A DNA stretch of 49,166 nucleotides from Nitrospirales bacterium (GTDB taxonomy: Bacteria > Nitrospirota > Nitrospiria > Nitrospirales > UBA8639): positions 1 through 49,166 of the forward strand of contig JAJDBQ010000007.1 in the NCBI GenBank assembly GCA_029261255.1, written 5' to 3'. Positions 10,296 to 19,076 of the stretch are shown piece after piece. Below the pieces are notes generated by a model. It was not told the DNA's origin. It saw only the letters and a program-made list of their open reading frames with translations, and did no database searches. How positions within the stretch are numbered: position 1 is the stretch's first letter; each line of letters starts with the position of its first letter. Both the position numbers and the translations under genes were made by a program.

Positions 10296-10322
10296 TCGTA
10301 TCCCCCGATCTCTTCGGAAATG

Positions 10323-11489
10323 TTAGAAGAGGAGTATCACTTCTGTGGCTAACGTCTCTTGATGATTCGCTGCCCGAGTACCGAATTGGAAGGTGTTTTT
10401 ACTTGCCTTGTCATATCGAAATTCTAAACGGGTGATTAAAGATGGAACGGGCTTGTATTGCATTGTCACCGTTCCCTCCCTGAGAGTTTGTTTCGTTCCA
10501 GTGAGAAATCCATCCGCGTCCTTGAACCATTCTGCACGAAGGCGCAGACCCCATTGATCGTCAAAATCATGTATCACATATCCTGCAATGCCGTTCCATT
10601 GAGCATCCCTTCTCTTTGTCCCAACCGCCAACGCGTTCTCTTGTTCAGCATAGTAGCCTTCAAGAACCAAGGAGGTTTGCTCTAGGACTTGAGCCGTTAT
10701 GATCCCTCCAGCCTGAACAAGGTCCCGATTTTTGGTGCCCACGGTGCCTTCTGGTCCCCAGAACCCAAAGAGCGACACGCTCAACCAATCCAACGGCGTT
10801 AACCCCAATAACGCTTCAACCGACTTGCTGCGATTGAAATCGGAGGTTGAACCAAACCACGAGTTAATGACTCCAATCGAAAAAGCCACCTGTTCCGTAA
10901 ACTCATAGGAGGCTCGCAGGCCCGTCGTTGTGAACGGCTCACCCAATCCAAAGAGAAAGGAACGGGAAAAATTCGGATTCAACGGGCTTTCAATCACTTC
11001 GTAGCCGATAAGCGTATTCATCCGCCCTAAACGCACATCTACGCCATTCCCAATTGGCGCAATATATTGAACGTACGCTTCTTGATAATCAAAATCATCT
11101 GCGCCAGAACCCCCGGTGAGCTTTGCGTCTTCCCCAAAATTTAACTTAATACGAAATCCCGCACGATCAGCATGGGTGCCATCTGACTTGCCTTCTTTCT
11201 CGAACACCATTTGAGCCATATGGGCACGAAAGGAATTGGCATCAATATCAAAAATACGACCATTGTTAAATTGAGAACTCGGATTATTGAAATTATGAGT
11301 ATAAGAAGCATCCACATACCCATACAGATTGAAATCTTCTTTCGTTAACACGGCTGCCTGACTGAAGCTCCCACACCCGATGATGAACAGACCCATAATC
11401 ACAAACACCGAACAAACATTTCTCATCTTCGTCATTTTGTCCTCACTCATCACTTGAAGCGTTATTGCCAAATAATCTTGATTCTTCAT
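10323..11489 (-). CDS. Outer-membrane beta-barrel porin (OmpL-like, BBP2 type)
   Basis: Looks like a single-domain outer-membrane porin: a signal region (hydrophobic core around residues 25-45, cleavage near SQA) and then alternating short amphipathic strands with many Gly/Tyr/Asn turns. The sequence ends in a Leu-Leu-Phe C-terminus typical of barrels. GYVDASYTHNFN and FRAHMAQMVFEKEG resemble the putative porin-2 family. I kept the ATG at 11489 because AAGGAGG sits 5 bases upstream, but this makes an unusually long signal; in-frame ATGs at 11450, 11435 and 11426 are alternatives. It precedes amtB copy 2 by 27 bp, so it may bring ammonium or another small nitrogen compound through the outer membrane. 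Substrate is not readable from sequence. Confidence 0.8.
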   Translation of the reverse strand: MKNQDYLAITLQVMSEDKMTKMRNVCSVFVIMGLFIIGCGSFSQAAVLTKEDFNLYGYVDASYTHNFNNPSSQFNNGRIFDIDANSFRAHMAQMVFEKEGKSDGTHADRAGFRIKLNFGEDAKLTGGSGADDFDYQEAYVQYIAPIGNGVDVRLGRMNTLIGYEVIESPLNPNFSRSFLFGLGEPFTTTGLRASYEFTEQVAFSIGVINSWFGSTSDFNRSKSVEALLGLTPLDWLSVSLFGFWGPEGTVGTKNRDLVQAGGIITAQVLEQTSLVLEGYYAEQENALAVGTKRRDAQWNGIAGYVIHDFDDQWGLRLRAEWFKDADGFLTGTKQTLREGTVTMQYKPVPSLITRLEFRYDKASKNTFQFGTRAANHQETLATEVILLF

Positions 11490-11517
11490 CCAACCCTCCT
11501 TGGTTACAGCTGCGACT

Positions 11518-11883
11518 TCAGGATTGCAGCCTAAATTTCACATGTTCACGACCAAGCGCCATACGTTCTTGTCGTGACCAATTACCCCCATCTCTCAAAA
11601 AATCAACCTCGAAAAACCACAAAAAAAAGCCCTCATCCAGATTTTCCTGGTTGAGGACTCCATCGTCCGATACTTCAATTGCTCGATGTATGAAACGGCG
11701 TTGTCTCAGTTCATCGATTGTGTTCAAATAATTACCATTGAATTTGTCAGGTGTCAAGAGAAAATATTGAACAGAATCGACAGCCCTCCTCATTTGGTGA
11801 AAATTACTCAAAGGGACTCCCCTCTGAATTGTTCCCTTTTGAATACCGTTCGTATCCCAATAAGGGCCACTCCTAACTGGCAT
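11518..11883 (-). CDS. Uncertain small protein upstream of the porin gene
   Basis: An open frame of 121 residues, 28 bp upstream of the porin gene on the same strand. I do not recognise it. It has no signal peptide or membrane segment, is rich in charged residues, and has an aromatic patch (FFLWFFEV) near the C-terminus. The Shine-Dalgarno is weak (GGGAAG, about 9 bases upstream). Placement suggests a possible first gene of a porin-amtB unit, but it could equally be chance or a decayed gene. Between it and the next gene (11884-12047) I see nothing recognisable. Confidence 0.3.
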   Translation of the reverse strand: MPVRSGPYWDTNGIQKGTIQRGVPLSNFHQMRRAVDSVQYFLLTPDKFNGNYLNTIDELRQRRFIHRAIEVSDDGVLNQENLDEGFFLWFFEVDFLRDGGNWSRQERMALGREHVKFRLQS

Positions 11884-12047
11884 GGATCTCTGACTTCCCC
11901 TTATAAGAATACCAAAGAAACGCGTCCTGACAAGAACAAACCAGCAATAACCACTTATGGTGACACGAGCTCTGTAGAATCAATTGACTCATGATCTCGA
12001 TCGTCGCTACGGCAACATCCTCATGGAGAAATTTGTTGCAGCCTGGA

Positions 12048-12461
12048 TTAATGCTCTGTTTCCGGTTTTTGAGGAAGAAAGGTCGGTGGGAGACGGATTT
12101 TCCAAAAACCCCAAGCCAGAAAGCCCCAGCCTATGAGAAACGCTAATCCCCCTAAAGGCGTGAGCATACCCAACTTGCGAATGTCCGTGACAGACATGAT
12201 AAAAAGACTGCCAGAAAAAATCAGTATACCAAGGAAAAAACTCCAGCCTGCCCTGACAAATGCTCGATGATTTAACACAAGCGCGCTCAATCCAGCAATG
12301 AGCATGGCTAACGCATGCACTAACTGGTACCGCACTGCTGTCTCAAACACCGCCATCATTTTCTCAGATAAAATAGGACGGAGACCATGCGCGCCGAACG
12401 CTCCGGCAGCCACCCCGATCATCGCCATTAACGCACCAACAATGAGAATTCGATTTGCCAT
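12048..12461 (-). CDS. DUF423 family small membrane protein
   Basis: A 137-residue protein with four predicted membrane helices and the family's opening AGAFGAHGL (residues 20-28). The block ending TPLGGLAFLIGWG is also conserved. The family (YwdK/YgdD-like) is widespread in bacteria with no settled biochemical role. It follows a DUF2061 gene by 21-22 bp on the same strand, so the two are probably co-transcribed. The C-terminal tail after the last helix is short and polar, likely cytoplasmic. Confidence 0.88.
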   Translation of the reverse strand: MANRILIVGALMAMIGVAAGAFGAHGLRPILSEKMMAVFETAVRYQLVHALAMLIAGLSALVLNHRAFVRAGWSFFLGILIFSGSLFIMSVTDIRKLGMLTPLGGLAFLIGWGFLAWGFWKIRLPPTFLPQKPETEH

Positions 12462-12482
12462 ATTCTTGCCCTTTATTTCATC

Positions 12483-12704
12483 TCAAGGAGAACTGGTTGG
12501 AGGTATTTCTCGACCCCAGGTCACGGTTTGCCACATACGTTCATGCCCCCAAAACAGCCCAACTTTAATGAGGGAATCAGCAAACCCCGCATACAATGCC
12601 ATTGAAACCTCACCAGAGATTAGCCATACCACAACTGTCGTCACTAAGACAGCAATCACTCGCCAACTCAACCCTTTCACCACGCTGCGTAGATGCGTTT
12701 CCAT
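12483..12704 (-). CDS. DUF2061 family small membrane protein
   Basis: About 73 residues with two hydrophobic segments, matching the DUF2061 pattern: an opening METHLRSVVKGLSWR, then an Ala/Val-rich helix, a turn with SGEVSMALYAG, and the C-terminal ERMWQTVTWGRE. Function unknown. I prefer the ATG at 12704 because GAGG lies 6 bases upstream and this matches how the family usually begins; an ATG four codons earlier (12716) is in frame. Probably in one unit with the downstream DUF423 gene. Confidence 0.85.
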   Translation of the reverse strand: METHLRSVVKGLSWRVIAVLVTTVVVWLISGEVSMALYAGFADSLIKVGLFWGHERMWQTVTWGREIPPTSSP

Positions 12705-12784
12705 ATGTTCCCTCATCTCGCGTATTTAAATATTCATGTATAAAATTCACCAAATCGAATAGCCTATTATTCAGAAATATTGAC

Positions 12785-13252
12785 TCACAGATGTGGTCCT
12801 GATTTCTTACCTTTTCTTGGTCGATCTTTTTTTGCATACACAAAATCTTCTAACGAATAATAGTCAAGAACCGAAGCAATGGCATTCCGAACGTCCAACA
12901 TAATTCCTTGAATAGGACAAGTCGCCGTGTCCGCATGAGGACAATCCTCGCATTTTTGATACGCCGTTTGACTCACGCAGGCAATCGGTGCCAGCGGACC
13001 GTCTAAAATGCGAATAATTTGACCCAGCGTAATTTCATTGGGCGCTTTAATTAAAAACACCCCACCGTTCATCCCACGTCGACTACCTATCAATCCAGCA
13101 TTTTTCAATGCTAAAAGAATCGTTTCCAGAAAACCCAGCGGGATCTTTTGCCGATCGGCTAGGATTTTTCGTTGAACTAACCCACTCCCATATTCCTGAG
13201 TCAATTCGATCATGGCCCGCAGGCCATACTCACTTTTCTTAGAAAATCGCAT
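12785..13252 (-). CDS. Rrf2-family transcription regulator with four cysteines (Fe-S candidate)
   Basis: A 155-residue winged-helix regulator of the Rrf2/IscR/CymR family. The DNA-binding part covers residues 1-80, with RFSKKSEYGLRAM at the N-terminus and the wing GSRRGMNGGVFL. The sensor loop holds C92, C101, C104 and C112 (CVSQ, KCEDC, TCPIQ). IscR uses three cysteines here for a 2Fe-2S cluster, so an Fe-S or redox role is plausible. The basic tail (KKDRPRKGKKSGPH) is unusual. No clear Shine-Dalgarno. The targets are unknown; the gene sits upstream of DUF2061-DUF423 and downstream of a phosphoesterase gene on the same strand. Confidence 0.9.
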   Translation of the reverse strand: MRFSKKSEYGLRAMIELTQEYGSGLVQRKILADRQKIPLGFLETILLALKNAGLIGSRRGMNGGVFLIKAPNEITLGQIIRILDGPLAPIACVSQTAYQKCEDCPHADTATCPIQGIMLDVRNAIASVLDYYSLEDFVYAKKDRPRKGKKSGPHL

Positions 13253-13348
13253 ATATTCACACTAAGTTAATCAAGTTTGATAACAATATATGAATATACA
13301 GTTTTTTTCAATATTCTGTGCAAATGATGTCCGCCTGAAAGCCGCCTA

Positions 13349-15073
13349 TCACTTAAAAACACATGCCCGCTGACCGATTGCGGCGACATTGCATATTCGG
13401 CCATCAACTCGAGGATGAATTGGCTCGCTTCTCGCCTCAAGGATTGCTCGAAGACGCGTCTTGAGCCCTCCCCCAACAGATACCCTTTCTAGAGGCTTCA
13501 ACATGTCATACCCATCTCCACCATCAGCAAGAAATTTATAGGTAATAGCTCGGAGAGGTCGATCAGGAAGCCCCATGATTTCTCCATCTTGCACAAGAAA
13601 GATGTCATCAACTCTATGCCCTTGTGCCTTACGAGGATCGTACGTAAAGGAAAATCCGCTGATCTGCAACCAATGGCCTCGTCCAGGCCACCCTTCCGCA
13701 GCCCGCTCTAACACGGCATCCAACTTATGGCTATCAAGTGCAACTTGAACCAATTGACTGTCATACGGCAAAAGTTCTTCTAAATGCCGTCGAGTGATAG
13801 ATCCGGGAGGAATATCTTGGTTCGCACGCAAAGAACCGGCATTAATAAATGCAATATCAGCATCTGGGACAATAGTGCGAACCTGGTCAGTCACCCAGTT
13901 TCCTAGATTAGTTTCATAGCTCCGGATCTCTACTTCTTCACCAACAAGGGACACAGCTGACTCCCCTACCGATCGCTCGAGACAGCTGGCTTCTTCATTT
14001 TTCTGCGAACAAAACCAGGCCTCATGCTCCTTTAAAATTCGATCGACCTGTTGTTGCACCTTAGGATCTGGAGTTAAGTGATCACGATCGAGAAAGCGGT
14101 AGCCAAAAGATACAGAAGGCTTCTGCTTGATCATTCGTATATGCGCGACCGTGGCTGTACGGGCATCAGCATCAGCTTTTAATATCCAGCGCCCATTGAT
14201 TTCGACATGTTGCCGTTGATGGTTATGACCACCAATAATCAAATCTGGGCCTCGCTCACCCAGCTGCTCCAAAATTTCTCGATCTCTTTCCACAGCGAGG
14301 TGAGTGAGAGCGATAACAACTTCAGCCCCGTGCTTGCGAAGCATTGTTGATTGCGCCTCAGCCACAGCAAGGGGATCGAGAAATTTTTCAACATACGCAA
14401 TATCATGAGCTGGCTTCAGATTAGTCGTCAGACCAAACAGCCCAACGCGTATTCCACCGCTATTCACAATCGTTGACATCTTCAATTTGTTGGAGGCGGC
14501 AATCGAAGTTCCCTCTTTCTGGGAAAATTGAATATTTGATCCAAGCCAGTCAAATTCAGATTCGTCGATTCGCGCTTGCAGCAGTGCCGTATGTTTTTGT
14601 TTTGATTTATCAAATTCATGATTGCCGAACACGACAAACATCTGAGGATCATGAACGCCTGGTGCCCCGTCCAACGCATTCATCATTTTCACCATGTGGG
14701 CACCTTGTGTTTGTTGCGAAAGAAGCGAAGGAAATAGAAAATCCCCTGCATGCAGGACCAGCACATCGGAGCTTTCCTGTTCCAGTTGTCGGCGCAGAGC
14801 CCTGACAAGACTCATCCCACCTCGCTGACCACCATCCACGCCTTCAACACGATAGACATCGTTAATAGCCAAGATCACCACTTCACGTTCAATCTGATCA
14901 TCCACCGCTGCGTGGCTTAGCCAAACAGGGAGAGCCAAAAAGATGAAGATCGCCAACAAAACCCTTAAACTCCTGGGCCTAGAGTTCAAGAACACAAAAA
15001 CGCTCGCTACCTTGCACTGAGGTACAGCATCTTGATCTGCTACAACTTTAGAATGGCCATATCGCTCTGGCAT
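13349..15073 (-). CDS. Exported 5'-nucleotidase / UshA-like metallophosphoesterase
   Basis: A 574-residue protein with a membrane/signal segment (about 36-55) and the two-domain build of UshA-type 5'-nucleotidases, which remove phosphate from nucleotides in the periplasm. Metal-site motifs seen: NDVY (71-74), GD (110-111), GNHEFD (150-155), ALTHL and GGHNH. The C-terminal substrate domain has NAGSLRANQDIPPG, LLPYDSQLV and DGGDGYDM. The first motif is normally N-D-x-H, and here the histidine is tyrosine, so one metal ligand may be missing. The N-terminus before the signal core is about 35 residues, longer than usual, so the true start may be downstream. Specificity (nucleotide or other phosphate ester) cannot be fixed from sequence. 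Confidence 0.85.
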   Translation of the reverse strand: MPERYGHSKVVADQDAVPQCKVASVFVFLNSRPRSLRVLLAIFIFLALPVWLSHAAVDDQIEREVVILAINDVYRVEGVDGGQRGGMSLVRALRRQLEQESSDVLVLHAGDFLFPSLLSQQTQGAHMVKMMNALDGAPGVHDPQMFVVFGNHEFDKSKQKHTALLQARIDESEFDWLGSNIQFSQKEGTSIAASNKLKMSTIVNSGGIRVGLFGLTTNLKPAHDIAYVEKFLDPLAVAEAQSTMLRKHGAEVVIALTHLAVERDREILEQLGERGPDLIIGGHNHQRQHVEINGRWILKADADARTATVAHIRMIKQKPSVSFGYRFLDRDHLTPDPKVQQQVDRILKEHEAWFCSQKNEEASCLERSVGESAVSLVGEEVEIRSYETNLGNWVTDQVRTIVPDADIAFINAGSLRANQDIPPGSITRRHLEELLPYDSQLVQVALDSHKLDAVLERAAEGWPGRGHWLQISGFSFTYDPRKAQGHRVDDIFLVQDGEIMGLPDRPLRAITYKFLADGGDGYDMLKPLERVSVGGGLKTRLRAILEARSEPIHPRVDGRICNVAAIGQRACVFK

Positions 15074-15177
15074 AGAATCTCAACTCTCTCTAGAATATTC
15101 CTGACAAAGTTCTCCGTTCATAACTCCTAATGTAGCAAATTCAAATCAATTCTGAAAAATTTACAAGGAGGCCGCAT

Positions 15178-15468
15178 ATGACATACACAAAACTTTCCTC
15201 AGAGCAGATCAGCTCCAAGCTCACTGAACTCCCTGGTTGGAAGCTCCATGACTCTAAGTTACAGCGGGAATTTACATTTATCGATTTTGTGGAAGCTTTT
15301 GGATTTATGTCCCGAGTTGCATTACTCGCAGAGACAGCTGGTCACCATCCGGAATGGTTCAATGTGTACAACATTGTTCGAATTGATCTTGCCACGCATG
15401 ATGTTGGTGGAATCAGTCAAGCTGATATTGATCTTGCGACTAAGATCAATCGCCTTTACGGAAAATAG
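15178..15468 (+). CDS. phhB: Pterin-4a-carbinolamine dehydratase
   Basis: A 96-residue cytoplasmic enzyme that dehydrates 4a-hydroxytetrahydrobiopterin. The signature is visible: [14 protein letters not shown], followed by the second histidine and aspartate in [17 protein letters not shown]. Full length for the family. The start is fixed by AAGGAGG 6 bases upstream of the ATG. It stands alone, divergent from the phosphoesterase gene and followed by a palindromic repeat. No aromatic amino acid hydroxylase is nearby, so its partner is not evident here; the family also acts as a recycling or accessory protein in folate/molybdopterin contexts. Confidence 0.95.
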   Translation: MTYTKLSSEQISSKLTELPGWKLHDSKLQREFTFIDFVEAFGFMSRVALLAETAGHHPEWFNVYNIVRIDLATHDVGGISQADIDLATKINRLYGK

Positions 15469-15490
15469 AGCGTAACAAGATTTCACGTAA

Positions 15491-15631
15491 GGGCACCTCT
15501 AAAAACCAAGATTTTTTTGTGAGTGCAAGGAAGCCACGCGCGCAAAACCGCAGTGTATGGGCGAATACATGAGGATTTGAGCACGAGGCTGACGCCGCGA
15601 TCGCGAAAAAAGACGGTTTTTAGAGGTGCCC
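15491..15631. repeat. Long palindromic repeat, family copy A
   Basis: A 141-bp element with 17-bp perfect inverted ends (GGGCACCTCTAAAAACC at 15491-15507, complement at 15615-15631). The interior includes GCAAGGAAGCC, ACCGCAGTGTAT, a GTAT/ATAC hairpin, ATGAGGATTTGAGCACG and GGCTGACGC. The reverse complement of 39132-39274 matches it at most positions, so this is a dispersed family. It encodes nothing credible. Confidence 0.85.
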
Positions 15632-15776
15632 GTAAATAAAGCACGTCCATTGGGCGTTACCAACCTGTCCGTGAAAGCAGGGAACAACGAGTCGATTAAG
15701 ATTCAGAAAGCCTCCCCAAATAAGAGCATCGGATCAACAAATATCTGAATCGATGATCATGTGCGTGGTGTCTCCA

Positions 15777-16802
15777 TCAATGAAAAGAATAATGAAGGGT
15801 CAGGCCTACTGTCGCTTCAGTATTGGGGACATATGGCAAAAAGGTTAATCCAACATCCTTGTTCTTAGGCATGTGGCGCCAACTCAAAGCTTTCCCTATG
15901 ACATACCCTAATGCCGCACCCGCAAAAACATCTGACGAATAGTGTTCGTCGAGGTAAATTCGGGATAACCCAATGAGACTTGCCGCCGAATAGGCAATGA
16001 AAGGAATCGGTTGAGGGTAGGAGTCAGCAAACACCGCGGCTACGGTAAACGCTCGCGCAGCATGACCGGAAACAAACGAACGGTCAAAACTGAAATCTTG
16101 GAATGGAGTGTAAGAATGGGAGCCGCGCCCCCTATTAGGTCGACGCCGTCCCGCCGCTATTTTGACAAATCCAGTGGTCGCCTCGGTAAAGATTTGTGCC
16201 TCAAGGCTAATGAGGGCGGTCCGATAGAGTTTATCTCCTGCCTCGTTTTCCCTAAACCAAAACCCACTCGCGAGCAACCCTAGTTGTCCCGCCAAAAAGA
16301 CATAAGAAGTCCCCGCAGTCTCTAACCCATGCGCGACATCATTCTTAGTTTTGCCTTGATTGTTTTGAAAAGATTTTCGGATGTCCCCATCAACAGCCAT
16401 TAATCCACCAATACCGGCTGCAACACCTCCGAGGATTAACGCATCCGTTGCATCTATACGCAGGGGAGCTGTCAATAAATACTTCGCATCATCGAGCACC
16501 ACGCTACTAAGCGAAGGAAGTGCTTCAGATTGGATATGAGAAATTTCGTTTTCACTACGCGTATCTAATGATGAGACAATTGGATTTTGAATGCGATACT
16601 GGAGGTTGCGGACTGGCACTTCAATATAAGGACTTGTCACGAGAGTGCATCCGAAAGGGGAAGCAAGCAGAATCAGCAATAAGATTGAAAGACAAAAATA
16701 ATCACAGAAAATCTTGATGGGGACCTCCAAAAGTTCTGCTTTGCTAAACACGACTACTTTATGGAGAAAAAAAGATACGCCAGGATAGCAGAACACTATC
16801 AT
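15777..16802 (-). CDS. PAP2-superfamily phosphatase, membrane-associated
   Basis: A 341-residue protein with the three-part PAP2 active site: KIAAGRRRP (214-222), SFVSGHAA (242-249, His247) and SRIYLDEHYSSD (280-291, His287). Such enzymes remove phosphate from lipid phosphates or pyrophosphates at the membrane. There is a hydrophobic N-terminal segment (32-50) ending in a cysteine that is not a convincing lipobox, several hydrophobic helices (120-180 and 250-300), and a C-terminus ending LTLHYSFH that looks like a barrel strand. The start is uncertain. The substrate could be undecaprenyl pyrophosphate, phosphatidate or lipid A phosphate. It lies alone between a repeat and a long non-coding stretch. 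Confidence 0.85.
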   Translation of the reverse strand: MIVFCYPGVSFFLHKVVVFSKAELLEVPIKIFCDYFCLSILLLILLASPFGCTLVTSPYIEVPVRNLQYRIQNPIVSSLDTRSENEISHIQSEALPSLSSVVLDDAKYLLTAPLRIDATDALILGGVAAGIGGLMAVDGDIRKSFQNNQGKTKNDVAHGLETAGTSYVFLAGQLGLLASGFWFRENEAGDKLYRTALISLEAQIFTEATTGFVKIAAGRRRPNRGRGSHSYTPFQDFSFDRSFVSGHAARAFTVAAVFADSYPQPIPFIAYSAASLIGLSRIYLDEHYSSDVFAGAALGYVIGKALSWRHMPKNKDVGLTFLPYVPNTEATVGLTLHYSFH

Positions 16803-17750
16803 GTTGGGTTAAGTCTGACAAAACTCATTCAAGAACACTAATATCGGACTTCACGGTTGAGCCATAGGCAGAAATCCTGTTACGGCAATTGAAGGCAAGA
16901 AACAAGATATCGATCAAGATCGTCAGCCTTAATCTCACATACTATGCCAAACTCTATAGGATTTAACTCATCTGCTACGACCGTACTCAGGCCACGTCCT
17001 CATACTCTCATTTCTCTAATGATCCAAGCTGGATCTAGACCGGCTGAAATGGCCGACTTATCACAAGTGCTCATACGACAGAATTTATGTAAGCCAGCAT
17101 ACATCTCATAGTTGCATATCGCATTACACTCACTTTCTGAATCATAGAAAAGTTCTATTGTTGTACTCTGCATTTCAAAGCTGAACGGACTCATCACTCC
17201 CTTCCATCCTTGCGCATTCTATATCTTAAAAAATACACTAACTAGCCATTTCTGTTTGTGATCTTATTCAGATTTCTTCTACTCCAAAACCCAAACAGTC
17301 CTATTCGAAAAATCTAGAACATGAAGAGTTCACAGACACAACCAGATGTATACAAATTCATCGAGCCATGGGTAAAGATCGATCAGTTCTTACGCCGTTC
17401 ACTCAACACTTTCAAGGCTACCTCGTGGTAAAAAAGCTTAAGGATACAAGCACATTTCAATGTCGATTCTAGTGAAGATCATCATGGTATTTGCTAGCAC
17501 TTGAAACTGTAGCCTAGGTATACTCACACGGAGTAAAGATGTAGCATCTGCTCAATCTAGATTTATTAATTATGCTTACTCTTGAGGTAAGTCCATCTTT
17601 ATTTTGTTAAGAAAATCGTTACTATTTCAACCGCAATGAACCACGACTTTGTACAAATTGAGACAGCATACCCTCCACGCATCCAAGAATGCTCTCTGCG
17701 CGACAAATCGAAAAGAAAACGGGTCGCGTGACATACACTTGGGCATCAAC
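16803..17750. other. Long AT-rich stretch with no confident gene
   Basis: About 950 bases with no recognisable gene. One 65-codon frame (minus, 17197-17000, GTG start) has a good Shine-Dalgarno (GGAAGGGAG) and five cysteines (in ECNAIC, KFCRMSTC), but I know no family for it and do not call it. The 3' part presumably carries the promoter of the lipoprotein barrel operon. A longer in-frame start for that operon exists at 17649 but gives no signal peptide at its N-terminus. Confidence 0.4.
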
Positions 17751-19076
17751 ATGATGCAGCTTCTCATCTGCATTCTCGCAATCTTTTCCTTGGCTAGCGG
17801 TGGCTGTGCTTCGAAACCAACGTCATTTCCTGCGAATCAAGCAATGCATTCCTCAGAGCCAGTGCATCAGATAGAAGAAACTGTAGAGCCTCAGAAAGAT
17901 GAGGAAGATGGATTATTCTATAGACTCCTTGCAGCCCCTGAGTATATTTGGGAGGGCGTAACCTACCCGATTAAAAAAATGAGTATTTTCTATGAAAAAG
18001 TCGATCTCCTCGAACGTGCACTCGATGTCTTCCTCAATGAGGCTCGGACAGGTGGGATCTTCCCACGATTTGAATTCGGTGGAGCGATTGGAGGCGGTAT
18101 AGGGCTCACCGCTTTCCATAATAATCTGTTCAACAAGAAAAAACAGATTCGCGCATCGTATTTATTTGGTGTTCCTGACAATCACGCGGGAGAATTTTTC
18201 TATAAAGATCCTGCTTTTCTTGGAACATCATATACATTAGAAGCGAATCTGCTTGGACTTGACGTTGACCAAGCTCGCTTTTTCCCTGGGGGGAACCATG
18301 CACCAAAGGCTCGCAATCGAGGGAGAACAAATTTTGAGCTCGATGAAGTTTCAGGCGACATAAAAGTTGGCAAACAGGTTGTCGGTGACTTTAGTTCGTT
18401 TCTGCAAGGTCGGGTGTTCACAGCAGATGCAAAAGCAGGGAAAGGCCGAGATATTCCCTCGAACATACCCGGGGTAAACTCTTCTCTCACAGCCGTAGAG
18501 GTCGTACCTCAGATAACCTATGATTCTCGTGACAGCCCGTTTCGTCCAGCGGCAGGGTGGCTCGTTGATGCGACATTCTCTTATACCAACCAAGTGAATG
18601 GCGATGAATTTGAATATGTCGGTTATACCGTGGAAGTACAACGATATATCTCTTTTTTTCGCGGAAATCGTGTGCTATTGCTCAGAGGATATCTTGCTAA
18701 ACTCAATTCGGTGAATGATCGTTTAATCCCCTTTTACGAATTGAATCAATTGGATCGAAATCATGGCTTGCGAGGCTATGAACGTGGACGCTTCTCTGAT
18801 GAAGGAGCGCTGTTATTCAATGCAGAATGGCGTTACCCAGTCTGGGCACAGACTGAAGGTTCCCTCTTTGTTGATGCTGGCCAAGTATTCAATGAATATC
18901 GAGATCTGAACACAAGAACCTTTAGAGTGTCGCTTGGCGCCGGACTCCGGTTTGTGACAAAAGAAAATTTTTCATTTCGAGTCCAAGTGGCTGGCAGTGA
19001 GGACGGGGTAGAGGTGTTATTGAAAGGTGATGTGGAGTTCCAGAGAAAACGAGGCACCTTCCTTGGTGGATTGTAA
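17751..19076 (+). CDS. Lipidated Omp85/BamA-TamA-type outer-membrane barrel protein
   Basis: From the ATG at 17751 the protein starts with a short lipoprotein signal ending LASGGC (Cys19). A linker and a small domain follow, then a C-terminal barrel resembling the bacterial surface antigen (Omp85) barrel: FGGAIGGGIGLTAF, ITYDSRDSPFRPAAGW, GLRGYERGRFSDEGALLFN (the RGY-type motif) and SLFVDAGQVFNEY. POTRA repeats are not evident. A longer frame opens at 17649, but only the internal Met gives a signal peptide. Its TAA overlaps the next ATG (TAATG), so it is translationally coupled to the kinase-like lipoprotein. Likely sits in the outer membrane. A transport or assembly role is inferred from the barrel only. 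Confidence 0.78.
   Translation: MMQLLICILAIFSLASGGCASKPTSFPANQAMHSSEPVHQIEETVEPQKDEEDGLFYRLLAAPEYIWEGVTYPIKKMSIFYEKVDLLERALDVFLNEARTGGIFPRFEFGGAIGGGIGLTAFHNNLFNKKKQIRASYLFGVPDNHAGEFFYKDPAFLGTSYTLEANLLGLDVDQARFFPGGNHAPKARNRGRTNFELDEVSGDIKVGKQVVGDFSSFLQGRVFTADAKAGKGRDIPSNIPGVNSSLTAVEVVPQITYDSRDSPFRPAAGWLVDATFSYTNQVNGDEFEYVGYTVEVQRYISFFRGNRVLLLRGYLAKLNSVNDRLIPFYELNQLDRNHGLRGYERGRFSDEGALLFNAEWRYPVWAQTEGSLFVDAGQVFNEYRDLNTRTFRVSLGAGLRFVTKENFSFRVQVAGSEDGVEVLLKGDVEFQRKRGTFLGGL

Noticed and set aside
17000-17197. Cysteine-containing 65-codon frame with a good Shine-Dalgarno (minus strand)
   Set aside because: No family resemblance, GTG start and an isolated position in an AT-rich gap. One good ribosome-binding site is not enough.
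17649-17750. Longer start for the lipidated barrel protein
   Set aside because: It would bury the lipoprotein signal 35 residues into the protein; the internal ATG gives a standard signal.
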